This document shows, piece by piece, positions 42,213 to 51,433 of a DNA stretch of 64,000 nt. The DNA is from Chthonomonas sp. (GTDB taxonomy: Bacteria > Armatimonadota > Fimbriimonadia > Fimbriimonadales > Fimbriimonadaceae). The stretch covers positions 330,962 through 394,961 of the forward strand of contig JAEURR010000007.1 of NCBI GenBank assembly GCA_016788115.1, written 5' to 3'. Numbering within the stretch: the first letter of the stretch is position 1; each line of letters starts with the position of its first letter. The translations under genes and the position numbers were made by a program. The notes beneath the pieces are model-generated. The model saw only the letters and a list, made by a program, of their open reading frames with translations. It did not search any database and was not told where the DNA came from.

Positions 42213-43205
42213 GTGCCCTCTCGAACGGACATGCTGACGGACCGGTTCGGCCGATTTCACGACTACCTGCGGGTATCGTTGACAGATCGCTGCAACTTCC
42301 GGTGCGTCTACTGCATGCCCGAGAGTGAAGTACCGTGGCAGCCCCGGGACGAGATCCTAACCTTTGAAGAGATCGAACTGCTGGTGCGGTTCTTTGTGTC
42401 CCATGGCGTTCGCAAGGTGCGGCTGACCGGGGGCGAGCCGACGCTGCGCAAAGGGTACATCGACCTGATCCAGAACCTGCGTCGGATACCCGGGCTGCAG
42501 TCGATCGCGTTGACAACGAATGGCAGTACGCTGGTGCGAGACGCCAAGGCTCTCCGGGACGCAGGAATCACAAGCTTGAACGTGAGCCTCGATACATTGC
42601 GTCCGGATCGGTTCATTGAGATCACTCGACGCGACGAATTGCCCAAAGTACTCGCCGGCATCGAGGCTGCCCAGCAGCTCGGGATCGGAACGAAAATCAA
42701 TGTGGTGGTGTTGCCCGGCGTCAACGAGGACGAGTTGTTCGACTTCGTGAGCTTTTCCGACGAGCACCGTCTGACGGTGCGCTTTATCGAGTTCATGCCG
42801 TTCTTGGACAATGGCTGGTCACCGACCAAGGTGATTTCATCGGCTGAGATTCGAGAGAGGTTAGCGTCCCGGTACGCACTCCGCGCACTGCCGACCGCCT
42901 CCAACGACGTAGCGAGGGAGTACGCGGTCGATGGCCACAATGGGCGAGTTGCCTTTGTTTCGAGTGTGTCGGAAAGCTTCTGTGCTGGATGCAGCCGTCT
43001 TCGCCTAACTGCCGATGGACAGCTGAAGTCATGCCTGTTCTTGCCCCCGGCCGTATCTCTGCGAGACCTCGTTCGTGCCGGGGCGACAGAGGTCGATTTG
43101 GCAGCGGCGGTGCGAGCGTGTCTGGAAGGCAAATGGCGCGCTCACCCCCCTATGCGCAGTTGGGCGCAGAGAGACAACTTAACGATGGTGCAGATCGGCG
43201 GATGA
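42213..43205 (+). CDS. moaA: GTP 3',8-cyclase
   Basis: The 330-residue radical SAM enzyme has the N-terminal cluster motif CNFRCVYC (Cx3Cx2C), LTGGEPTLRKG, and the second cluster site CAGCSRLRLTADGQLKSCLF. The usual C-terminal GG tail is present as IGG. It converts GTP to the cyclic precursor of molybdopterin. The GTG start at 42213 is supported by CATAAT at 42201-42206, 6 nt upstream, and by operator 4. It is first in a run of overlapping Moco genes. Confidence 0.95.
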   Translation: MPSRTDMLTDRFGRFHDYLRVSLTDRCNFRCVYCMPESEVPWQPRDEILTFEEIELLVRFFVSHGVRKVRLTGGEPTLRKGYIDLIQNLRRIPGLQSIALTTNGSTLVRDAKALRDAGITSLNVSLDTLRPDRFIEITRRDELPKVLAGIEAAQQLGIGTKINVVVLPGVNEDELFDFVSFSDEHRLTVRFIEFMPFLDNGWSPTKVISSAEIRERLASRYALRALPTASNDVAREYAVDGHNGRVAFVSSVSESFCAGCSRLRLTADGQLKSCLFLPPAVSLRDLVRAGATEVDLAAAVRACLEGKWRAHPPMRSWAQRDNLTMVQIGG

Positions 43206-44104
43206 GAGACGTTTCACACAAGAACACAACCAAACGGACTGCGCTCGCGCGTGCCGAACTGACCGCGAGTCCCGACACGATCCGCAGAGTCCAGCAAGGC
43301 GATACCCCAAAAGGAGATCCCGTTCCGATCGCGAAGGTTGCGGCCATTCAGGCCACCAAGAAGACGACGGAGTGGATCCCGTATTGCCATAACATCCCGA
43401 TTGAGCACGTGCGTGTGGACTTCGAGTTTCTGGAAGACCGAATCGCCATCGAGGTTTTCGTCACGTCCGTTGCAAAGACGGGAGTCGAGATGGAGGCTTT
43501 GACCGCCGCAGCAGCGGGAGCGCTGACGCTCTACGACATGCTGAAAATGATCGATGAAGAGATGGAAATCGTCGGCGTAAAGCTCTTGTCCAAGACGGGA
43601 GGCAAGAGCGACTTGCCCAAGCTCACGAGCTGGAATGCCCAGATCCTCGTCATGTCTGACCGCGCTCATCAGGGAGTGTACGAAGACCGAAGTGGCCCCA
43701 TTCTCAAGCAGGCGCTGTCCTCCCACGGAGCGAGTTCAGTGGCCACAAGCATCCTCCCTGACGAGCCACGAGCCCTCGTTCAGGCTGTCCAACAGGCCGT
43801 GGAAGAGAGAGTTGCCCTTCTCATCGTCACTGGCGGTACCGGCGTCGGACCGCGCGACTTCACCACCGAAACCCTCGAACCGCTCTTGCACACCGCACTT
43901 CCCGGCGTCGTCGCTGCCTTCGAGTCCTACAGTCAGGCAAGGGTTCCAACCGCGATGCTTGCCCGCCCGGTGGCGGGACTCATCCGAAGCACGATCGTGC
44001 TTGCGATACCCGGAAGTCCTTCGGCCTGCGAAGACGCGATGGCTTGCCTCATGCCAAGTCTGCTTCACGTCCACAAGATGCTTGCGGGGGAGGGTCATCC
44101 GTGA
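43202..44104 (+). CDS. moaCB: MoaC-MoaB fusion protein
   Basis: Residues 1-140 are MoaC: KVAAIQATKKTTEWIPYCHNIPIEHV, VEMEALTAAAAGALTLYDMLKM, LSKTGGKSD, covering the residues of the cyclic pyranopterin monophosphate synthase. Residues about 145-300 are MoaB/MogA: ILVMSDRAHQGVYEDRSGPIL, IVTGGTGVGPRDFTTETLEPL. The enzyme would make cyclic pyranopterin and adenylylate molybdopterin. Its ATG overlaps the moaA stop (ATGA), and its stop overlaps moeA. Confidence 0.93.
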   Translation: MRDVSHKNTTKRTALARAELTASPDTIRRVQQGDTPKGDPVPIAKVAAIQATKKTTEWIPYCHNIPIEHVRVDFEFLEDRIAIEVFVTSVAKTGVEMEALTAAAAGALTLYDMLKMIDEEMEIVGVKLLSKTGGKSDLPKLTSWNAQILVMSDRAHQGVYEDRSGPILKQALSSHGASSVATSILPDEPRALVQAVQQAVEERVALLIVTGGTGVGPRDFTTETLEPLLHTALPGVVAAFESYSQARVPTAMLARPVAGLIRSTIVLAIPGSPSACEDAMACLMPSLLHVHKMLAGEGHP

Positions 44105-45261
44105 TCTCGGTAGACCATGCCCTAGAGGTGATACGGAGCTACCGACCAGCACGCCCCACTGAGACTGTGCCGCTCAACGCCGCTCGGGGTCGCGTCGCCG
44201 CCCGTGACTACACATCGCCGCTCGACTTCCCGCTCTTCGATAACTCCGCGATGGATGGCTACGCGGTCGGGGGACCCGAAGGGCCGTGGGAAATCGTTGG
44301 CGAAATCGCGGCGGGCCAATCCACGAAACTCACGCTCGGTCCGTGCGAGGCGGTCCGCATCTTCACCGGCGCACCGGTTTGCGCGCGCACCTTCGGGGTG
44401 ATCCCACAAGAAGAGGCGACGGTACAAGACGGTTTCCTCATGGGCGTCGTACGTCGTTCTGCACATGTGCGGTTCCGGGCGGAAGAAGCGGCAACAGGAA
44501 AAATCGTGGTCCGCGCAGGGCAGAGGCTTCAGCCACCGCACTTGGCTGGCCTCGCTTCCTGCGGGTTCTCTGCTGTCGAAGTCGAGAAGGTCCCCGTGAC
44601 GACCGTCCTGACAACGGGAAATGAAGTTGTGTCCCCGGGGGAAACACTATCGTTCGGTCAGATTCACAACTCAAACGCGACCGCGATCCAGGCAACGCTT
44701 GCCGATTGGGGCATCGCCGCGCAAACTCAGCACGCACTGGATCGACTCTCCGATTTGCAGGAGCTGGTTCCTCGCATCTGCGAAACGAGCGACCTGCTGA
44801 TCTCAACCGGCGGGGTGTCCGTCGGCGCGCACGACTACGTCCGGCCAGCCATGGAAGCCGCACGGTTCGAGGTTATGTTCCACGGCGTCGCCGTGAAGCC
44901 GGGTAAGCCGATGGCGTTCGGAGTCCGGGAGGACGGCAAAGTGTGGTTTGGGCTGCCCGGAAACCCATTTTCGACGTGGGTCGGGTTGCTCGTTTTCATC
45001 GCTGCCTGGCTGGGACACGATCTTAAGCGCGAGCCGATCACGCTTGCACACGGAATGGGGCACAAGCCAGGCCGCGAGGAGTACGTTCCCGCGGTGCGAC
45101 AAGCCGACGGTCAGGCCAAAGCACTGGAAGTCGTCGGTTCGCATGCAAACCTAGCGATGATCGACGCTGAAGGGCTTCTGAGGATCGAATCCTCTGCCGA
45201 GGAACTGCAACCGGGCCAGATCGTGGAGTTCCTTCAGGTCCCCTGGAGCCTAGACGCATGA
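44101..45261 (+). CDS. moeA: Molybdopterin molybdotransferase
   Basis: The 386-residue protein has MoeA motifs: PLDFPLFDNSAMDGYAV, EIAAGQ, RIFTGAPVCARTFGVIPQEE, TGNEVVSPGETL, QIHNSNATAI, STGGVSVGAHDYVRPAM and GKPMAFGV with LPGNPFSTWVG. It inserts molybdate into adenylylated molybdopterin. GTG 44101 overlaps the preceding stop. Confidence 0.95.
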   Translation: MISVDHALEVIRSYRPARPTETVPLNAARGRVAARDYTSPLDFPLFDNSAMDGYAVGGPEGPWEIVGEIAAGQSTKLTLGPCEAVRIFTGAPVCARTFGVIPQEEATVQDGFLMGVVRRSAHVRFRAEEAATGKIVVRAGQRLQPPHLAGLASCGFSAVEVEKVPVTTVLTTGNEVVSPGETLSFGQIHNSNATAIQATLADWGIAAQTQHALDRLSDLQELVPRICETSDLLISTGGVSVGAHDYVRPAMEAARFEVMFHGVAVKPGKPMAFGVREDGKVWFGLPGNPFSTWVGLLVFIAAWLGHDLKREPITLAHGMGHKPGREEYVPAVRQADGQAKALEVVGSHANLAMIDAEGLLRIESSAEELQPGQIVEFLQVPWSLDA

Positions 45262-45500
45262 AGCGAGTCAAACTTCGATACTTCGCGGTGCTACGTGAGC
45301 GGCGCGGTTTGAGCGAAGAGTGGTTGGACACGGACTTGACAACTGCAGGCCAACTCGTTCGATTTCTCATCGCCGAACATCGACTTGGTCTGCCAGATGC
45401 CCTCATTCGAGTGGCCGTCGCGAACGAGTTTGTCGGCCCCGACTATCACTTGGTCGATCGGGACGAGATCGTCCTGGTCCCCCCGGTGGCCGGGGGATGA
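45258..45500 (+). CDS. moaD: Molybdopterin synthase sulfur carrier subunit
   Basis: The 80-residue ubiquitin-like protein ends VPPVAGG; the terminal GG is adenylylated and thiocarboxylated. It overlaps moeA by 4 nt and the moaE fusion by 4 nt. Its activating enzyme is encoded in the next gene. Confidence 0.92.
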   Translation: MKRVKLRYFAVLRERRGLSEEWLDTDLTTAGQLVRFLIAEHRLGLPDALIRVAVANEFVGPDYHLVDRDEIVLVPPVAGG

Positions 45501-46903
45501 GCTTCTTACTGGCTGATGCGCCGATTCAGCCGCTGGCGCACGCCGACGATGCAGCGGGTGGATTCGTCACGTTCGAAGGGAAGGTGCGGAACCACGCTGC
45601 GGGTCAGACAGTGGTCGCCCTCGAATACGAAGCGTTTCCGGACATGGCGATCGCGCAAGGCGAGCAGCTCGTGAACGAGGCAGTCGAGCGGTTCGAGCTT
45701 CGGTCCGCAAGAGTGATTCACCGCGTCGGCAAGCTCGTCGTGGGCGACACCGCCGTTGTGGTCCAGACAGCTTCCGCACACCGCCGAGCCGCATTCGAAG
45801 CCTGTGAGTGGATGATGGATCAGCTCAAATGGCGAGTACCGATCTGGAAACGGGAAACGTATGCCACTGGTGTCTCTGAGTGGGTCATGCCCCACAAATC
45901 TGCCGATGCGGCCCAAGACACCGCCATGTTTGCACGTCAAATGCGACTCCCCCAAGTTGGAGAGCGCGGCCAAATGGACCTGAGCAAGGCTAAGGTGCTC
46001 CTCGTAGGGGTAGGCGGCCTGGCCTCAGGAAGCCTGCCCGCGCTCGTGGGAGCGGGAATAGGAACGATCGGCCTAGTCGATGCTGACCTCGTCGATGTCT
46101 CGAATCTCCACCGCCAACCGCTCTACGCGGCCGAGGATGTGGGTCGATCAAAGGTTGAGCGGGCGGCATGGTTCGCCACGCGCCTCCGCCCTGCGGTCAC
46201 GATCCAACCGTTTCCCGAAAACCTGACCGCCTCGAATGCCGAGCAGCTGGTCTCCGCCTATGACTGGGTTGTTGACGGAACTGACTCGCTCGCCACCAAG
46301 TTCCTGCTGGATCGTGTCTGCAAGAAGCTTGGCAGGCCCTTGGTCACCGCAAGCGTGCACCAGTTTGAGGGCCAGATCATGACGATCGTGCCGGGTGGTC
46401 CCAGCTTGCGCGACCTATTCCCGACGCCGCCCCCGGACAACTGCGTCGGGACCTGCGCGCAAACAGGGGTACTCGGAGTTGTTCCATCTGTGATGGGGGT
46501 TCTGCAGGCAAACGAGGTGATCAAGGGCATTCTTGGCCTGTCAGTTCTGGACAACCGCTTGATTCTCTTGGACTTACAGACCTTGGAGCTCACTTCGCTC
46601 CGCCGCACCGCAAACGTCTGCACATCAGAGCCGGAACTCGACTGGAGTCTAGACCCAGAACTCTCTCGCCTCGATTCCTACGAGATCATCGACATACGGG
46701 AGCTCGATGAGTCCCCGGTGCTGGCAGTTCCACATCGGAGAATCCCGATGCAAGATTGCTACCAACTCGGATGGGACCGTCCTACCCTCTTCGTGTGTGC
46801 GACGGGCCGCCGCAGCTATCGGCTGGTGGCAGACCTGCGCGCCAGGAATCAGGAGAACGTGTACTCGCTTAACGGCGGCATCGCGAGTCTCACTCATGAT
46901 TGA
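45497..46903 (+). CDS. moaE: MoaE-MoeB-rhodanese fusion
   Basis: Residues 1-140 are MoaE, the large subunit of molybdopterin synthase (GGFVTFEGKVRNHAAG, LEYEAFPDMA, SAHRRAAFEACEWMMDQLKWRVPIWKRE). Residues about 150-385 are a ThiF/MoeB E1-like domain: GVGGLASGSLPALVGAGIGTIGLVDADLVDVSNLHRQPLY, and the CAQTGVLGVVPSVMGVLQANEVIK segment. Residues about 395-468 are a rhodanese-like domain with a catalytic-loop FVCATGRRS. The protein thus combines the synthase partner, the MoaD adenylylating enzyme and a sulfur donor. It overlaps both neighbours. Confidence 0.93.
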   Translation: MSFLLADAPIQPLAHADDAAGGFVTFEGKVRNHAAGQTVVALEYEAFPDMAIAQGEQLVNEAVERFELRSARVIHRVGKLVVGDTAVVVQTASAHRRAAFEACEWMMDQLKWRVPIWKRETYATGVSEWVMPHKSADAAQDTAMFARQMRLPQVGERGQMDLSKAKVLLVGVGGLASGSLPALVGAGIGTIGLVDADLVDVSNLHRQPLYAAEDVGRSKVERAAWFATRLRPAVTIQPFPENLTASNAEQLVSAYDWVVDGTDSLATKFLLDRVCKKLGRPLVTASVHQFEGQIMTIVPGGPSLRDLFPTPPPDNCVGTCAQTGVLGVVPSVMGVLQANEVIKGILGLSVLDNRLILLDLQTLELTSLRRTANVCTSEPELDWSLDPELSRLDSYEIIDIRELDESPVLAVPHRRIPMQDCYQLGWDRPTLFVCATGRRSYRLVADLRARNQENVYSLNGGIASLTHD

Positions 46904-47642
46904 AACTTGGCTGCTCATCGGTGTCTTTGTCGTTGCGCTTGCCTACAGCATGGTCGGTCACGGCGGGGCCTCCGGTTACTTGGCGCTCATAGCCTTCACC
47001 ACGATCCCGAGTGCGGTAGGGGCGACAACGGCGCTAGCGCTCAACGTCCTCGTTGCGGGTATCACGCTTCTGGTGTTCCGCCGTGCGAAACACTTCGATG
47101 GGTCGCTCGCCTGGCCGCTGCTACTGGGCTCGGTACCTCTTGCCTTCCTGGGCGGAAAGCTGCGTTTCGAAAGCGCGACGCAAGACCTGGTGCTGGCACT
47201 CGTACTCGTCTACGCTGCCGCCGCGCTCATGCTCAAGACCAAGACCCCTTCGGCGAGCGGCGAAACAACCGCCCCGAGACGCTGGGTGCTCACGGCGACG
47301 GGGTCGGGAATTGGGCTCTTAAGTGGGTTCGTCGGAGTGGGGGGTGGGATCTTTCTCTCGCCGCTCATGATTCTGCGGAAATGGGCGCAACCCCATACCG
47401 TCGCAGCACTGTCCGCGGGGTTCATCTTTGCCAATTCCATCGCAGGCTTACTCGCTCGCCCCAGTGACGTTTTGCAGGAAAGCCTGGGGTTGTGGCCTCT
47501 CACCCTTGGGGGCGTCGCCGGAGCGATTTGTGGCAGCCTGCTCGGGGCCAACCGAGTATCGAGCCTCTGGCTTCGCCGCGCTCTAGGCGTCGTGCTGCTC
47601 CTCGCGGTCGCCAAGCTCCTGCAGAAGAGCTTGGGGCTATGA
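46896..47642 (+). CDS. TSUP (TauE/SafE) family transporter
   Basis: The 248-residue protein has about eight membrane segments with GGASGYLALIAF and GFVGVGGGIFLSPLMIL as the two repeated TSUP motifs. TSUP proteins move sulfite, sulfonates and other sulfur anions. It overlaps the MoaE fusion by 8 nt and is the last gene of the Moco unit, so it may serve sulfur supply or anion export in the nitrate cluster. Confidence 0.88.
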   Translation: MIETWLLIGVFVVALAYSMVGHGGASGYLALIAFTTIPSAVGATTALALNVLVAGITLLVFRRAKHFDGSLAWPLLLGSVPLAFLGGKLRFESATQDLVLALVLVYAAAALMLKTKTPSASGETTAPRRWVLTATGSGIGLLSGFVGVGGGIFLSPLMILRKWAQPHTVAALSAGFIFANSIAGLLARPSDVLQESLGLWPLTLGGVAGAICGSLLGANRVSSLWLRRALGVVLLLAVAKLLQKSLGL

Positions 47643-47654
47643 TGCGCGTCATAG
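47637..47654. promoter_or_regulatory. Nitrate-cluster operator 5
   Basis: CTATGATGCGCGTCATAG has 6-bp perfect outer arms identical to operator 3. Its centre (47645.5) is 41.5 bp upstream of the nitrate reductase ATG at 47687, and a TACACT -10 lies at 47675-47680. Confidence 0.85.
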
Positions 47655-47686
47655 CGGTTTCAGTCCCTGTGACATACACTTAGGGT

Positions 47687-49870
47687 ATGGCCAAGCCTCC
47701 GGTTTCCATCGAGAAGCTGATCGAAGAATTCGGTCCGCATCCAGCCTACACCCCTCCGGGAGGCTGGGTTGGCCGGGATGATCCCGACAAGTTGGTCAAG
47801 ACCCACTGCTGCTTCTGCGGGATGCAATGTGGGATCCAACTAAAAGTCAAGAAGGACCAGGTCATCGGCTTCGAGCCCTGGGAGGAGTTTCCATTTAACC
47901 GCGGAAAGCTGTGTCCAAAGGGGGTCAAGCGATATCTCCAAGGCGGCCACCCCGATCGACTGCTTGCCCCGCTCAAGAATGTCGCCGGTCAGGGGTTCGT
48001 ACCCATCTCGTGGGAGGAGGCGTTCAGCACGACCATTCAGGCTATCAGGGACGTCCAAGCCAAGTATGGCAACGACGCCGTCGCCTTTCTCTCGGGTGTT
48101 TCCCTGACAAACGAGAAGAGCTACCTCATTGGGAAGTTCGCTCGGCTCGCACTCCAGACTGCCAACCTCGATTACAATGGCCGCCTTTGCATGGTGAGCG
48201 CGGGTGCGGGCAACAAGAAGGCGTTCGGACTCGATCGCGCTTCCAACTACTGGGAGGATATCGTCCACGCCGAAGTCATCCTCCTCGCGGGGACAAACGT
48301 CGCGGAGTGCTCGCCCATCACCACCGATTACATCTGGCGGGCCCGGGACCGAGGTGCAAAGCTCATCGTCATCGATCCTCGGGTGACACCGATCGCACGC
48401 ACTTGCGACCTGCATCTGCCTGTTTTGCCGGGCACAGACTCTGCGCTACTCCTCGGAATCCTGCGCGTAGTCATCGAAGAGGGGCTTACGAACGAGGCAT
48501 TCATCGCGGAGCACACTTCCGGCTGGGAGGAGACCAAGGCAGCCGCTCTCGCCCTGTCGCTGGAGGATGCAAGCCGCATCAGCGGCATCAAGGTCGAGGA
48601 CATTGTTCGGGCGGGCCGCATGTGGGGTGAGGCCAAGACGAGCTTCCTCATGCACGCCAGAGGCATCGAGCACAGTTCCAAGGGAGTGGACAACGTCGTC
48701 AGCTGTATCAACCTGGTGCTAGCGACCGGTCGCATTGGGCGCAAAGGGTGCGGCTATGGCACAATCACAGGCCAGGGCAACGGGCAGGGTGGCAGAGAGC
48801 ACGGCCACAAATGTGATCAGTTGCCCGGCAACCGCGACATATCCAATCCCGACCACCGGGCATACATCTGCTCCGTTTGGGGATGTACCGACGAGGAACT
48901 GCCCGACAAGGGGCACACCGCTCCGGAAATCATGGAGATGATCCATGCCGGTGAAATCAAGGCGTTGATTTCCATCTGCTTTAACCCCTTGGTCTCATTG
49001 CCGGATTCAAACTTCACTCGCGAAGCCCTGAACAAGCTCGACCACTACACCGCGATCGACTTCTTCTTGAACGAGACCGCGCACCACGCAGATATTGTGA
49101 TGGCAGGTTCGCTGCACGAAGAGGAAGAGGGGACGAGCACGAGCGCCGAAGGACGGGTCATTCGCATCAGGAAGGCGGTCAACCCTCCCGGAGAAGCACG
49201 GGCTGACACCGACATCATTTTGGAACTGGCCCGGCGACTCGGCCGCGAGAAGTTCTTTGACCACTTCAAGACTGCTGAGGACATCTTCAACGAGTTGCGC
49301 GTCGCCAGCAAAGGCGGCACCGCGGACTACTACGGCATCACCTACGAGCGCATCGAGAACGAACTCGGCGTGTTCTGGCCGTGTCCCGAAATCGGACATC
49401 CTGGCACCCCCCGATTGTGGGAGGACCTAAAGTTCAAGACCCCAGACCAGAAGGCGCACTTCAATGCGGTGAAGTACCGCCCGCCGCTTGAGGAGCCCGA
49501 CGACGAATATCCCGTTGTGCTCACCACCGGGCGAGTGGTATCGCACTACCTTAGCGGCACCCAAACACGTCGAATCGGTGGACTGGTTGACCTGTGCTCC
49601 GATCCGTTCGTCGAGATCCACCCAACTTTGGCCGCCCACTATGGAATCGCCGACAAAGACTGGATGCGCGTGACAAGTCGCCGTGGCGAAGTCGTTCTGC
49701 AGGCCAAGGTGGTGACTACGATACGACCCGATACCGTATTCATCCCCTACCACTGGCCCGGGCAAAAGGCGGCAAACAATCTGACAATTCGATCCTACGA
49801 TCCGGTCAGCGGCATCCCTGAATACAAACGAGCGTGCGTGAAGATCGCCCGAGCCGACCCACCTCAATGA
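47687..49870 (+). CDS. Molybdopterin oxidoreductase, cytoplasmic (assimilatory-type) nitrate reductase catalytic subunit
   Basis: The 727-residue protein has an N-terminal [4Fe-4S] site (THCCFCGMQCGIQLKV... GKLCPKG), a bis-MGD domain (NYNGRLCMVSAG, GTNVAECSPITTDYIWRARDRGAK, GTDSALLLG) and a C-terminal MopB-binding domain (LTTGRVVSHYLSGTQTRRIG). Length and motifs are those of NasC/NarB-type assimilatory nitrate reductases and related formate dehydrogenases; the cluster supports nitrate. No Tat signal is present. A leaderless start is supported by TACACT 6 nt upstream. It is first in a unit with hemerythrin and cupin genes. Confidence 0.88.
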   Translation: MAKPPVSIEKLIEEFGPHPAYTPPGGWVGRDDPDKLVKTHCCFCGMQCGIQLKVKKDQVIGFEPWEEFPFNRGKLCPKGVKRYLQGGHPDRLLAPLKNVAGQGFVPISWEEAFSTTIQAIRDVQAKYGNDAVAFLSGVSLTNEKSYLIGKFARLALQTANLDYNGRLCMVSAGAGNKKAFGLDRASNYWEDIVHAEVILLAGTNVAECSPITTDYIWRARDRGAKLIVIDPRVTPIARTCDLHLPVLPGTDSALLLGILRVVIEEGLTNEAFIAEHTSGWEETKAAALALSLEDASRISGIKVEDIVRAGRMWGEAKTSFLMHARGIEHSSKGVDNVVSCINLVLATGRIGRKGCGYGTITGQGNGQGGREHGHKCDQLPGNRDISNPDHRAYICSVWGCTDEELPDKGHTAPEIMEMIHAGEIKALISICFNPLVSLPDSNFTREALNKLDHYTAIDFFLNETAHHADIVMAGSLHEEEEGTSTSAEGRVIRIRKAVNPPGEARADTDIILELARRLGREKFFDHFKTAEDIFNELRVASKGGTADYYGITYERIENELGVFWPCPEIGHPGTPRLWEDLKFKTPDQKAHFNAVKYRPPLEEPDDEYPVVLTTGRVVSHYLSGTQTRRIGGLVDLCSDPFVEIHPTLAAHYGIADKDWMRVTSRRGEVVLQAKVVTTIRPDTVFIPYHWPGQKAANNLTIRSYDPVSGIPEYKRACVKIARADPPQ

Positions 49871-50421
49871 AGCGCGCGTTTGCTCTAGAGCCCTTCTCTC
49901 GAGACCACAACGACGGCCTACACCTTGCGCGTGCACTCAAAGAAGGGCGCGTTGGCGCGCCACAGATGGCGCGCGACGCATGGGACCTAGAGCTTGCGGA
50001 CCATTTCGCCGAAGAGGAGCGCTTGCTCGGTCCTCTCGCTGGAGAGATGTTTGCCCAGATGCAAACCGAGCACAACATCATCGCCATGTTGGTCGATAAG
50101 CTCCCCGAGAGTGCCTGCGAACTCGGGCAATCGCTCGAAAGCCATATCCGATGGGAAGAGCGCGTGCTCTTTCCCGCCATCGAATCGGCTCTGACTGCCG
50201 AGCAAGACAAGCTCCTTACGGAGGAAACCCTCAGAATGGAGCACCGCCGGTGGCAGCACGCACCTAAGCGAGCCCGGTTGGTTGAGCGGCGGATAAGCCT
50301 GCGCAGTGTGCCGGGCGCGGACGCCTTTGCTCCCACTAGGCAACATCACCCCGAGGAAAGTAGTAATGACACCAACCATCATCCCCAACCTTCTGCACCA
50401 ATTCGAGACCGTTGCGGATAG
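49867..50421 (+). CDS. Hemerythrin HHE-domain protein
   Basis: The 184-residue protein has the four-helix HHE layout: PFSRDHNDGLHLARAL, ADHFAEEERLLGPLAGEM, QTEHNIIAML, and ESHIRWEERVLFPAIE, with the His and Glu residues of a di-iron site. In a nitrate cluster it may bind NO or oxygen. Its ATG overlaps the nitrate reductase stop. The last about 55 nt overlap the cupin gene, and the tail after residue about 140 (basic, His-rich) is not part of the domain. Confidence 0.85.
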   Translation: MKRAFALEPFSRDHNDGLHLARALKEGRVGAPQMARDAWDLELADHFAEEERLLGPLAGEMFAQMQTEHNIIAMLVDKLPESACELGQSLESHIRWEERVLFPAIESALTAEQDKLLTEETLRMEHRRWQHAPKRARLVERRISLRSVPGADAFAPTRQHHPEESSNDTNHHPQPSAPIRDRCG

Positions 50422-50710
50422 CACGATCTCCAGGACGATTCAGTCGGATGACGCGACGAAGACGGTGCTCTTCGCCTTCGGCGCGGGCCAGGAACTCAGC
50501 GAGCACACGGCGTCCATGCCAGCGATCATCCAGCTAGTCAAAGGCGAAGCGACCATCACCGTTGGTGAGCAGACTGTGGAAGCGGTCCCGGGGACTTGGA
50601 TTCACATGCCAGCACAGCTCCCGCACAGTGTCCGAGCGACTACTGACACGATCATGATTCTGATCTTGGTGAAGGCAGCGAAGCCCAGAGCGGCTACTGC
50701 ATCTTCATAA
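50366..50710 (+). CDS. Small cupin-domain protein
   Basis: The 114-residue protein has a single cupin: FAFGAGQELSEHTASMPAIIQLVKGEATITVGEQ and WIHMPAQLPHSVRA. The metal-binding motif 1 is degenerate (one His in SEHTA). ATG 50366 follows GAGGAAAG. It is in the nitrate reductase unit and converges on the small membrane protein gene. Confidence 0.82.
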   Translation: MTPTIIPNLLHQFETVADSTISRTIQSDDATKTVLFAFGAGQELSEHTASMPAIIQLVKGEATITVGEQTVEAVPGTWIHMPAQLPHSVRATTDTIMILILVKAAKPRAATASS

Positions 50711-50927
50711 GACGGCGAACGCCAAGTAGCATCCACACGTTCACCGCAAGGAGAACAAAACTGAATACTGCCGCCTGAACAACCATCTCCGTCCTACCCA
50801 TGAGAATGTTCTCAAGGACCATAACGAACAGCCAAAGTTGAATCAAGAACAGGATCAACGCAAAGAGCAGAAAACCGACGAAAACCACGGACTTCTGCCG
50901 ACGACGAAGGGATTGCGGTGTGTTCAC
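50694..50927 (-). CDS. Small two-helix membrane protein (DUF6755-like)
   Basis: The 77-residue protein has two hydrophobic helices (VVFVGFLLFALILFLIQLWLFVMVL; VQAAVFSFVLLAVNVWMLL). Small proteins of this type are found next to Rieske genes in similar clusters; the family name is from memory. The GTG start at 50927 overlaps the Rieske stop (GTGA) and follows AGGAGA. Confidence 0.65.
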   Translation of the reverse strand: MNTPQSLRRRQKSVVFVGFLLFALILFLIQLWLFVMVLENILMGRTEMVVQAAVFSFVLLAVNVWMLLGVRRLMKMQ

Positions 50928-51433
50928 GCGGGTTCTCCTGCGATCGCTCCCACCGCCCACACCTCACTTCCACGGGTCTCGACTTTGATCTGAGGAAGCG
51001 GGTGCGGTGGCGGCCCCTGCAAGACCCGACCATCCTCGAGCGAGAAGGCTCCGTTGTGGCATGGGCAATACAGCAACTCTCGGCCATTCTTGACCTCGTA
51101 CTCCACGGGGCAAGAAAGGTGCGTGCACCGACGCTTGTAGGCGACGAATTCCCCGCTTTTCAATCGCACTAAGATGCACAAATCGCTTGGTCGCGGATAG
51201 CTGAACGCAAGCGATGAACCCGGCTGGAGGTCGTCGAGCGAGCAGATCTTTGCCGGATCGAACCGGATCTCTTCGCGCGGGATCTGCGCGTAGGCGGCCA
51301 GTGCAGCGGTTCCGACGGCGATCCCGCTGCTAGCCAAAGTCAGGAACTTGAAGAACTCGCGGCGGGTAACGAAGTGGTCGTCCTCCCACTCGATCGGAAA
51401 GTCTTCCATCAACTTTTCGTTCATCTTGCTCAT
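50924..51433 (-). CDS. Rieske [2Fe-2S] protein with Tat-like signal
   Basis: The 169-residue protein has [27 protein letters not shown] at about residues 23-50, a twin-arginine signal or anchor, and the Rieske ligands CTHLSCP and [13 protein letters not shown]. It should be a membrane-anchored, outward-facing electron carrier. It overlaps the ferredoxin gene upstream and the small membrane protein downstream by 4 nt each. Confidence 0.9.
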   Translation of the reverse strand: MSKMNEKLMEDFPIEWEDDHFVTRREFFKFLTLASSGIAVGTAALAAYAQIPREEIRFDPAKICSLDDLQPGSSLAFSYPRPSDLCILVRLKSGEFVAYKRRCTHLSCPVEYEVKNGRELLYCPCHNGAFSLEDGRVLQGPPPHPLPQIKVETRGSEVWAVGAIAGEPA

